A DNA stretch of 6,313 nt from SHYR01 sp034406555. Lineage in GTDB: Bacteria > Chloroflexota > Dehalococcoidia > UBA2979. Location of the stretch: positions 1 through 6,313 of the forward strand of contig DASCRM010000065.1 in NCBI GenBank assembly GCA_034406555.1. The letters run 5' to 3'. Positions 1 to 4,909 of this stretch are shown here, piece by piece (the stretch's first letter is position 1; every line of letters begins with the position of its first letter). The notes below the pieces were generated by a model that saw nothing but the letters and a program-made list of their open reading frames with translations, did no database searches and was not told the DNA's origin. The position numbers and the translations under genes are program-made.

Positions 1-132
1 CCTCACCATGTTGACGCCGGTCACGACCAGCCGGTCGCTGCCGACGATCACCTGCCGAACGTCGCCGCGCCGTCCGCGATCCTTGCCGGTCATCACTTCG
101 ACCGTGTCGTTTCGCCGTACCTTGGCCGCCAT
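1..132 (-). CDS. rplX: 50S ribosomal protein uL24 (L24), N-terminal part
   Basis: This is the first 44 codons of uL24, cut by the window edge. uL24 is an early 50S assembly protein that binds 23S rRNA domain I and sits near the tunnel exit. The translation starts MAAKVRRNDTVEVMTGKDRG and continues RRGDVRQVI, followed by a hydrophobic strand ending in NMVR. This matches the KOW-type motif at the start of bacterial uL24 (VxVxxGKDRGKxGxV). The ATG at 132-130 overlaps the rplN stop as TAATG, and a strong Shine-Dalgarno GGAGGT lies six bases upstream inside the rplN 3' end. Position directly after rplN is the normal spc-operon order. The C-terminal half cannot be judged. Confidence 0.95.
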   Translation of the reverse strand, partial: MAAKVRRNDTVEVMTGKDRGRRGDVRQVIVGSDRLVVTGVNMVR

Positions 133-503
133 TACAGCACCTCCGGGGCGAGCGAGATGATGCGCATGAAGCGTCGATCCCGCAGTTCACGAGCGACCGG
201 CCCAAAGATGCGGGTGCCGCGCGGGTTGCCCTCGTCGTCGGCGAGGATCACGACGGCATTCTCATCAAACCGGATCGAGGAGCCATCGGCACGCTGGAGG
301 GGCTGTGCCGTGCGCACGACGACCGCACGAACGACCTCGCCCTTCGGCACGGCGCTATTCGGAATCGCTTCCTTCACCGTTGCGACGATCATGTCGCCGA
401 CGCGGGCGTAGCGGCGGCGCGTGCCACCGAGCACGCGGATGCAGAGCACTTCACGCGCGCCGGAGTTGTCGGCGACCTTGACCCGTGATTCTTGCTGAAT
501 CAT
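132..503 (-). CDS. rplN: 50S ribosomal protein uL14 (L14)
   Basis: uL14 is a 123-residue protein of the 50S face that contacts 23S rRNA and helps form an inter-subunit bridge. Its length is normal (about 122). Recognisable family segments are MIQQESRVKVADNSGARE at the N-terminus, VLGGTRRRYARVGDMIVATVKEAIPN (about residues 24-49), KGEVVRAVVVRT (54-65), and the C-terminal IRFDENAVVILADDEGNPRGTRIFGPVARELR. The start ATG (503-501) follows the rpsQ stop after three bases, with only a weak Shine-Dalgarno, so translation is probably coupled to rpsQ. It overlaps rplX by one base. It has no acidic extension, unlike its upstream neighbours. Confidence 0.98.
   Translation of the reverse strand: MIQQESRVKVADNSGAREVLCIRVLGGTRRRYARVGDMIVATVKEAIPNSAVPKGEVVRAVVVRTAQPLQRADGSSIRFDENAVVILADDEGNPRGTRIFGPVARELRDRRFMRIISLAPEVL
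139..144 (-). promoter_or_regulatory. Shine-Dalgarno for rplX inside the end of rplN
   Basis: The minus strand reads GGAGGT six bases before the rplX ATG. It is embedded in the last sense codons of rplN (Pro-Glu-Val). Together with the TAATG stop/start overlap it fixes the rplX start and allows either re-initiation or independent ribosome loading. Confidence 0.75.
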
Positions 504-506
504 CTG

Positions 507-1022
507 TTACTCAGCCTGCTTCTCTACGTCGCCATCGGCAGCGTCATCCGCAGCCTCCGGCTCGTCGTTGCTCTGATCGCTGGCTTCATCCGTGCCGGCA
601 GCCTCATCGGTCGCTTCAACGGCTGTCTCGCTGCTCGCCTCGGCGGTCGCAGGGGCAGCGGTGTCCGCTTCCTCGGCGGAAGCACGCGCGGCTGAACGCT
701 GCACGTCCGAGACCAGCGACTCGTCGATCGACTCGGGCGCCACGTCGGCGACTTCGCGTTCGGTCAGCACTTCGACCAGCCGCCAGTGCTTGGTGCGGCT
801 GATCGGCCGGCACTCCTCGATACGCACGAGATCGCCGTTGGTCGCGGCGTTGTCTTCGTCGTGCACGTGGTAGCGCTTCGTGCGTCGAATCACCTTGCGG
901 TAGAGGCGGTGACGCGAGGCACGCTCAATCGAGACGATCACCGTTTTTTCGCCGTGCTGCGAGACCACGACGCCGGTGCGCTGCTTGCGGTTTACCTGCC
1001 GCTGTTCAGTCGTCATCGTCAC
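507..1022 (-). CDS. rpsQ: 30S ribosomal protein uS17 (S17) with long acidic C-terminal tail
   Basis: uS17 is a primary 16S rRNA-binding protein in the body of the 30S subunit. The OB-fold core is clear at about residues 12-90: RKQRTGVVVSQHGEKTVIV, then RHRLYRKVIRRTKRYHVHDE, then GDLVRIEECRPISRTKHWRLVEVL, the uS17 signature. Bacterial uS17 is usually about 80-90 residues, but this one is 171. Residues 91-171 are rich in Ala, Asp, Glu, Ser and Thr, with 25 acidic residues and only three basic ones (R109, R113, K168), and are probably disordered. The start is ambiguous. GTG at 1022-1020 overlaps the rpmC stop as GTGA, while ATG at 1016-1014 would give a protein two residues shorter and leave a two-base gap. 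Both keep the whole core. Confidence 0.95.
   Translation of the reverse strand: MTMTTEQRQVNRKQRTGVVVSQHGEKTVIVSIERASRHRLYRKVIRRTKRYHVHDEDNAATNGDLVRIEECRPISRTKHWRLVEVLTEREVADVAPESIDESLVSDVQRSAARASAEEADTAAPATAEASSETAVEATDEAAGTDEASDQSNDEPEAADDAADGDVEKQAE
598..620 (-). repeat. Short repeat in the uS17 tail, copy shared with the uL29 tail
   Basis: This stretch encodes VEATDEAA (uS17 residues 135-142, last codon partial). It differs from positions 1098-1120 at two of 23 bases and is read in the same frame. It contains the exact shared core GAAGCGACCGAT. It may be a trace of copying between tails, or chance in low-complexity acidic coding DNA. Confidence 0.5.
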
Positions 1023-1369
1023 GATCCGCCGTCCTCGTCATCGCCGTCATCACCGGCGTCCTCGTCTGTTTCGTCTGCTGCATCCTCGGTGGCTTCCGCA
1101 GCCTTATCGGTCGCTTCCACCAGCCCGTCCGCGGCTTTCGCCTCGGCGGCGAGCATCTCGTCGACCTCAGCCAGGATGTCGCGCTCCGTGAGCAGGGTCT
1201 TGATGCGCGCGATACGACGGCGCGCCCTGCCGACCTGCGAGACGTCGGCAAGCTGCCGCGTCACGGTCTGGAACCGCAGGTTGAAGAGCGCCTGGTGCGT
1301 CTCTTCGAGGTCGGTGAGCAGATCTTCATCGCTCATCTCCCTCAGCTCGACTGTCTCTGGTGCGGCCAC
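1019..1369 (-). CDS. rpmC: 50S ribosomal protein uL29 (L29) with acidic C-terminal tail
   Basis: uL29 is a small helical protein next to uL23 at the exit-tunnel mouth, where trigger factor and SRP dock. The core spans about residues 5-64: ELREMSDEDLLTDLEE, ALFNLRFQTVTRQLADVSQV, RARRRIARIKTLLTER, matching the family's two helices and its NLRFQ and RRxIARIKT segments. The protein has 116 residues against the usual 60-70. Residues 65-89 look helical and mixed in charge, and residues 90-116 contain 14 Asp/Glu and no Lys or Arg. The start is GTG at 1369-1367, overlapping the rplP stop as TAGTG, with GAGGAG eight bases upstream. The next ATG (codon 12) would remove conserved ELRE, so GTG is preferred. 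Confidence 0.95.
   Translation of the reverse strand: MAAPETVELREMSDEDLLTDLEETHQALFNLRFQTVTRQLADVSQVGRARRRIARIKTLLTERDILAEVDEMLAAEAKAADGLVEATDKAAEATEDAADETDEDAGDDGDDEDGGS
1098..1120 (-). repeat. Short repeat in the uL29 tail, copy shared with the uS17 tail
   Basis: This stretch encodes VEATDKAA (uL29 residues 84-91, last codon partial). It matches positions 598-620 at 21 of 23 bases in the same frame. The two differences are one silent Val change and one Lys/Glu change. Confidence 0.5.
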
Positions 1370-1785
1370 TAGAAGCGCTCCTCGCGGGTGATCACTTTGG
1401 CCTTCACCGAGAGCTTGTGGTTGGCACGTCGCAGTGCCTCGCGCGCGGCGTCTTCGGGGACACCGGCGATTTCGAACATCACTCGCCCGCGCTTGACGAC
1501 AGCGACCCAGTGGTCGATCGCACCCTTGCCCTTGCCCATCCGGGTCTCAACCGGCTTGGATGACACCGGCTTGTCCGGGAACACGCGAATCCACACCTTG
1601 CCGCCACGCTTCAGCGAGCCAGTAATCGCCCGCCGAGCGGCCTCGATCTGGCGCGCGTCGACCCAAGCGTTGTCCTGCGACTGCAGGCCATACTCGCCGA
1701 AGGCGACCGTGTTGCCGTTCTGCGCTGCCCCGCGGCGCTTACCACGGAACTGCTTGCGGAACTTGGTGCGACGGGGCATCAGCAT
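1369..1785 (-). CDS. rplP: 50S ribosomal protein uL16 (L16)
   Basis: uL16 is a late-assembling 50S protein near the A-site tRNA and the peptidyl transferase centre. All 138 residues are of family type: MLMPRRTKFRKQFRGKRRGAA at the N-terminus, FGEYGLQSQDNAWVDARQIEAARRAI (29-54), KVWIRVFPDKPVSSKPVETRMGKGKG (63-88), and VKRGRVMFEIAGVPEDAAREALRRANHKL (97-125). R82 in ETRMGKGKG aligns with the arginine that is hydroxylated in E. coli L16 (R81). Two ATGs are possible. The first (1785) gives the usual MLxPKR-type N-terminus and lies nine bases after GGAGAGG, so it is chosen over the ATG two codons later. It is four bases from rpsC and overlaps rpmC by one base. Confidence 0.98.
   Translation of the reverse strand: MLMPRRTKFRKQFRGKRRGAAQNGNTVAFGEYGLQSQDNAWVDARQIEAARRAITGSLKRGGKVWIRVFPDKPVSSKPVETRMGKGKGAIDHWVAVVKRGRVMFEIAGVPEDAAREALRRANHKLSVKAKVITREERF
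1378..1383 (-). promoter_or_regulatory. Shine-Dalgarno supporting the rpmC GTG start
   Basis: The minus strand reads GAGGAG within the last codons of rplP, eight bases before the GTG of rpmC. This spacing, with the TAGTG overlap, favours GTG over the internal ATG eleven codons downstream. Confidence 0.65.
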
Positions 1786-1789
1786 CGCG

Positions 1790-2464
1790 TTATGCCTCTC
1801 CGATCGCAGCGGCCGCTATGGCGAACGGTGTCTCGTTGGCGGCGATGTCGCCGCGGTAGATCCAGCACTTCACGCCGATCACACCAAAAGTGGTGTTCGC
1901 CTCGGCCAGGCCGTAGTCGATGTCTGCCTTGATCGTGTGCAGCGGCACGCGGCCCTGCATCTCCGCCTCTGACCGCGACATCTCGGTCCCGCCCAGACGG
2001 CCACCGACGCGCACACGGCAGCCGAGCGCGCCTCGCTGCATCGTGCGCTGCACGGACTGCTTGATCGCACGTCGGAAGGCGACGCGGCGCTCCAGCTGAT
2101 CCGCGACAGAGCACGCGACCAAGTAGGCGTCCAGCTCCGGGACGGTGATCTCTTCGATGTTCAGGCGTACCCGCTTGTCAGGCGCGGCGAGCTGGAGTAG
2201 CGCGCGCAGCCGGTCGGCATTCGCGCCTCCGCGGCCGATCACGATGCCCGGCTTGGCGGTGGTCACGGTGAGCGTCAACTGGTTCGCGTTGCGGTCCAGA
2301 AGCACCTGCGAGATGCCTGCGTCCTTCAGTTCGTTCATCACCAGTCGACGCAGCCGGAGGTCTTCGTGCAGCAGCTCGCGATACGAGCGCTCGCTAAACC
2401 ACTTCGACTGCCAGTCGCGGGTAATCCCGACTCGGAAACCGTAGGGATGAACTTTTCGACCCAT
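1790..2464 (-). CDS. rpsC: 30S ribosomal protein uS3 (S3)
   Basis: uS3 lies at the mRNA entry tunnel of the 30S head and takes part in mRNA unwinding. The 224-residue length is typical. The N-terminus MGRKVHPYGFRVGITRDWQS is the family hallmark. A type II KH domain follows, with its GxxG-type loop at IGRGG (76-80) after KPGIV. The C-terminal domain carries RRAIK (131-135), where R131, R132 and K135 match the arginine/lysine set linked to helicase activity in E. coli S3, then GRLGG, GRVPLHTIKADIDYG and TTFGVIGVKCWIYRG. The ATG overlaps the rplV stop as TGATG, with GAGGGG five bases upstream. Nothing is missing. Confidence 0.98.
   Translation of the reverse strand: MGRKVHPYGFRVGITRDWQSKWFSERSYRELLHEDLRLRRLVMNELKDAGISQVLLDRNANQLTLTVTTAKPGIVIGRGGANADRLRALLQLAAPDKRVRLNIEEITVPELDAYLVACSVADQLERRVAFRRAIKQSVQRTMQRGALGCRVRVGGRLGGTEMSRSEAEMQGRVPLHTIKADIDYGLAEANTTFGVIGVKCWIYRGDIAANETPFAIAAAAIGEA
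1795..1801 (-). promoter_or_regulatory. Shine-Dalgarno for rplP at the 3' end of rpsC
   Basis: The minus strand reads GGAGAGG within the last codons of rpsC. It lies nine bases from the first candidate rplP ATG and fifteen from the second, which supports the first. Confidence 0.65.
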
Positions 2465-2805
2465 CAGAACCCCTCGTCACCTTCGACGATGATCTCAATG
2501 TGGCTGCGGCGCTTCACGAGCGGACTCGTGCGACCACGCGAACGGGCACGAAAGCGCTTCAGCGTGCGTGCGTCACCGGCAACGGCGGACTTGATCGTCA
2601 GCCCGTCCGGGTTGAGTTCGTAGTTGTTCTCCGCGTTCGCGGCAGCCGACTTCACGGCCGTAGCGACGATCCCGGCGGAACGCTGCGGCATCACCGCGAG
2701 CGTCGCCAGCGCCTGGTCCACGCTCATGCCAAGAATCATCTTGAGCACGAGTCGCACCTTGCGAGGCGAGACCGGCTGGTCGGCGGCAAACGCTCTGACT
2801 TCCAT
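2464..2805 (-). CDS. rplV: 50S ribosomal protein uL22 (L22)
   Basis: uL22 has 113 residues. It binds 23S rRNA broadly, and its extended beta-hairpin lines the exit tunnel together with the uL4 loop. The globular part shows SPRKVRLVLKMILGMSVDQAL (13-33) and AATAVKSAAANAENNY-type sequence in the middle. The hairpin shows LKRFRARSRGRTSPLVKRRSHIEIIV (about 82-107), close to the usual LKRFRPRAxGRAxxIxKRTSHI. The length is normal (about 110). The ATG overlaps the rpsS stop as TAATG. There is only a weak Shine-Dalgarno, so it is probably coupled to rpsS. It also overlaps rpsC by one base. Confidence 0.98.
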   Translation of the reverse strand: MEVRAFAADQPVSPRKVRLVLKMILGMSVDQALATLAVMPQRSAGIVATAVKSAAANAENNYELNPDGLTIKSAVAGDARTLKRFRARSRGRTSPLVKRRSHIEIIVEGDEGF

Positions 2806-3089
2806 TAGCGGGTACTCGATGTCGTTTCACTGCGCCCGCGGTGGCCGCGGAATGTGCGCGTGAATGCGAACTCGCCCAACTTGTGCCCGACCATGTTCTC
2901 AGTGCAGAAGACCGGAATGTGGCGACGGCCATCGTGGACGGCGAGCGTCAGTCCCACCATCTCCGGCATGATCGTGGAGGAACGAGACCACGTCCGGATC
3001 ACTTCCTTGCGAGCAGATGCGCGCGCGATTTCAACCTTGCGCATGAGCTTCGGGTCAACGTGGGGACCCTTCTTCGTGGATCGAGACAT
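2805..3089 (-). CDS. rpsS: 30S ribosomal protein uS19 (S19)
   Basis: uS19 has 94 residues. It works in the 30S head with uS13 and contacts A-site tRNA and the B1 bridge region. Family features in order are MSRSTKKGPHVDPKLMRKVE, VIRTWSRSSTIMPEMVGLTLAVHDGRRHIPVF, and ENMVGHKLGEFAFTRTFRGHRG near the C-terminus, the uS19 signature. The short Ser/Thr-rich end SETTSSTR is normal. A strong GGAGGT seven bases upstream sets the ATG. It follows rplB after three bases and overlaps rplV by one. Confidence 0.98.
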   Translation of the reverse strand: MSRSTKKGPHVDPKLMRKVEIARASARKEVIRTWSRSSTIMPEMVGLTLAVHDGRRHIPVFCTENMVGHKLGEFAFTRTFRGHRGRSETTSSTR

Positions 3090-3092
3090 CGC

Positions 3093-3929
3093 CTACCTCC
3101 GTCCTTGGCCGCGTCGCCGGATGATGAACTTCGTCGTGCGCTTGTTGCGACGCGTGCGATAGCCGAGCGCCGGCTTGCCCCACGGCGTCTTCGGCCCGGG
3201 CATGCCGATCGGGGACTTGCCCTCGCCACCGCCATGCGGATGGTCGTTCGGGTTCATCGCTGAGCCGCGTACCTGCGGACGGCGGCGGCGGTGCCGCTTG
3301 CGTCCGGCCTTGCCCAGCTTCACCTGCTGGTGCTCCGGGTTGCCGACCGTGCCGATTGTTGCCTTGCAGCGCTCGAGGATCTGGCGCATCTCGCCCGACG
3401 GCAAGCGAAGCAGCACGTAGCCGCCCTCCTTCGCCATCACCTGGATGCCAGAGCCCGCAGAGCGGCCAAGCTGGCCACCGCGACCCGGCTGCATCTCAAC
3501 GTTGTGCACGAGCGTGCCGGTCGGAATCTCCGAGAGCGGCAGCGTGTTACCGAGCGAGATAGGCGCGTCCGAGGCGGCGACGATGCGGTCGTCCACCACG
3601 AGCCCGTCCGGGGCCACGATGTACCGCTTCTCGCCGTCCACGTAGAAGATCAAGGCGATGCGGGCGCTGCGCCCGGGGTCGTATTCGATCGCAGCCACGC
3701 GGCCCGGCACGCCCTCTTTATCGCGCTTGAAATCGATGATGCGAATGCGCCGCTTGTGACCGCCTCCGCGATGGCGAACGGAGATGCGGCCATTGCCACC
3801 ACGCCCTGCGCGCTTCTTCTTGGTGATCACCAGCCGCTTCTCGGGCTTCTTCTTGGTGATCTCTTCGAAGGTGAACCCGCTAGCGTTGCGACGCCCCGGT
3901 GACGTTGGCTTGAAGTTACGGATTGGCAT
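3093..3929 (-). CDS. rplB: 50S ribosomal protein uL2 (L2)
   Basis: uL2 has 278 residues (family about 273-278). It binds 23S rRNA, is needed for subunit association and supports peptidyl transferase activity. The N-terminal segment ends in RNASGFT, followed by KKKRAGRGGNGRISVRHRGGGHKRRIRIIDFKR (37-69). The central OB and SH3-like part holds VAAIEYDPGRSARIALI and NVEMQPGRGGQLGRSAGS. The C-terminal signature is RGSAMNPNDHPHGGGEGKSP, with H230 matching the conserved E. coli His229, then TPWGKPALGYRTRRNKRTTKFIIRRR. The ATG follows the rplW stop after two bases, with no strong Shine-Dalgarno, which suggests coupling. Confidence 0.99.
   Translation of the reverse strand: MPIRNFKPTSPGRRNASGFTFEEITKKKPEKRLVITKKKRAGRGGNGRISVRHRGGGHKRRIRIIDFKRDKEGVPGRVAAIEYDPGRSARIALIFYVDGEKRYIVAPDGLVVDDRIVAASDAPISLGNTLPLSEIPTGTLVHNVEMQPGRGGQLGRSAGSGIQVMAKEGGYVLLRLPSGEMRQILERCKATIGTVGNPEHQQVKLGKAGRKRHRRRRPQVRGSAMNPNDHPHGGGEGKSPIGMPGPKTPWGKPALGYRTRRNKRTTKFIIRRRGQGRR
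3095..3100 (-). promoter_or_regulatory. Strong Shine-Dalgarno for rpsS overlapping the rplB stop
   Basis: The minus strand reads GGAGGTAG, so the ribosome-binding site runs into the TAG stop of rplB. It ends a few bases before the rpsS ATG. Confidence 0.75.
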
Positions 3930-3931
3930 CG

Positions 3932-4231
3932 CTACACCGCCCCGAAGAATTCGATCTGGTCGCCGGGAGCAAGCGTGACGACGGCTTTTTTCCAGTCCGG
4001 CTGACGCGTCGCCTGGCCTCGCCCAAAGCGCTTGGTCTTGCCGCGCACGATAGAGGTGTTCACGGCCTTCACCGTGACATCGAAAGCGACTTCCACTGCG
4101 CTCTTGATCTGCGGCTTGTTCGCCCCGACCGCGACCTCAAAGACGTACTTGCCCTGCCCGGCCAGCATCGTGCTCTTCTCCGTCACGACCGGCCGTCGCA
4201 GCACTTCGTAGGTGTGAATTGCCTTTGGCAT
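3932..4231 (-). CDS. rplW: 50S ribosomal protein uL23 (L23)
   Basis: uL23 has 99 residues. It sits at the tunnel exit and is the main docking point for trigger factor and SRP. The family pattern is present: YEVLRRPVVTEKSTML at residues 8-23, KYVFEVAVGANKPQIKSAVEVAFDVTVKAVNTSIVRGKTKR (about 28-68), and a C-terminal strand WKKAVVTLAPGDQIEFF. The K/R-rich loop RGKTKRFGRGQATRQPDWKKA is the rRNA-binding extension. The length is normal. It lies six bases after rplD and two before rplB. It is a structural neighbour of uL29, which has an acidic tail here. Confidence 0.98.
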   Translation of the reverse strand: MPKAIHTYEVLRRPVVTEKSTMLAGQGKYVFEVAVGANKPQIKSAVEVAFDVTVKAVNTSIVRGKTKRFGRGQATRQPDWKKAVVTLAPGDQIEFFGAV

Positions 4232-4237
4232 CGCGCT

Positions 4238-4909
4238 CTACCCCTGCACCGCTACCGGCGCCGGTGCGCCACGACCGCTCGCGCGCTCCCCGCCCCACAA
4301 CGCCTCGATGCGACGCACGGCGTCGACGGTGAGAATCAGGTTCTGGTGGCCCAGCATCTCCGCGACGCTCAGCGTGTCGGCCGGCGTCATGCTCACACCC
4401 GGCACGTTGCGTACGGAGAGCAGCGCAATGCGGTCGGCGTCGCCGGTCACGATCAGCGCCGAGCGCTCGACCCCCAGCGCGTCGAGCATCGCTCGCGCGA
4501 CCTTCGTCGAGGGCTGATCGAAGCCGAGGCTGTCGATGACGGTCAGCCGCTCTTCCGCCACGCGCGATGCGAGCACGGAGCGGATCGCGAGTCGGCGCAT
4601 GCGCTTCGGCAGCTTCTTCACGTAGGACCGCTGTGAGGGGCCGAAGGCGACGCCACCGCCACGCCGGATCGGCGACCGGTTAGTGCCCATGCGGGCCATG
4701 CCCAGCCCCTTCTGGCGTCGAATCTTGCGCGTCGAACCACGCACCGTGGAGCGCGTCTTCGTGTTCGCGGTGCCGGAGCGGCGAGCTGCGAGCTGCGCGA
4801 CCAGCGTCTGGTGCACGACGGCTTCGTTCGGCTCAATCCCGAAGACGGCGTCATCGACGTCGATCGGGTCGAGCTTCTTGCCGGCGGCGTCAACTAGATC
4901 GAGCTTCAT
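4238..4909 (-). CDS. rplD: 50S ribosomal protein uL4 (L4)
   Basis: uL4 has 223 residues. It starts 50S assembly, and its long loop reaches the exit tunnel. In E. coli it also represses the S10 operon, but no leader of that kind is visible here. An N-terminal globular part with NEAVVHQTLVAQLAARRSGTANTKTR (28-53) leads into the tunnel loop VRGSTRKIRRQKGLGMARMG and TNRSPIRRGGGVAFGP (56-91), then KRMRRLAIRSVLASR. The C-terminal domain ends in NLILTVDAVRRIEALWG plus a short Gly/Ala/Pro-rich end. In the loop, RQKGLGMARMG departs from the common RQKGTGRAR, replacing T with L and R with M. The ATG overlaps the rplC stop as TGATG. Confidence 0.98.
   Translation of the reverse strand: MKLDLVDAAGKKLDPIDVDDAVFGIEPNEAVVHQTLVAQLAARRSGTANTKTRSTVRGSTRKIRRQKGLGMARMGTNRSPIRRGGGVAFGPSQRSYVKKLPKRMRRLAIRSVLASRVAEERLTVIDSLGFDQPSTKVARAMLDALGVERSALIVTGDADRIALLSVRNVPGVSMTPADTLSVAEMLGHQNLILTVDAVRRIEALWGGERASGRGAPAPVAVQG

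Noticed and set aside
1014..1022. ATG at 1016 as the rpsQ start instead of GTG at 1022
   Set aside because: Not fully excluded. GTG was kept because its GTGA overlap fits the overlapped style of the operon. The difference is two residues outside the conserved core.
507..1177. Idea that the long uS17 and uL29 tails come from frameshifts or lost stop codons
   Set aside because: A random read-through would give mixed composition. These tails are uniformly acidic, end at stops that overlap or lie within three bases of the next gene's start, and three separate proteins show the same style.
786..1391. 201-residue Ser-rich plus-strand open frame opposite rpsQ and rpmC
   Set aside because: The long Ser run is the reverse reading of GAC/GAT/GAG-rich acidic tail codons. 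It crosses two well-supported genes and their junction.
3291..3902. 203-residue plus-strand open frame opposite rplB
   Set aside because: It is His/Arg/Ala-rich with no family likeness, and lies fully within the conserved rplB on the other strand.
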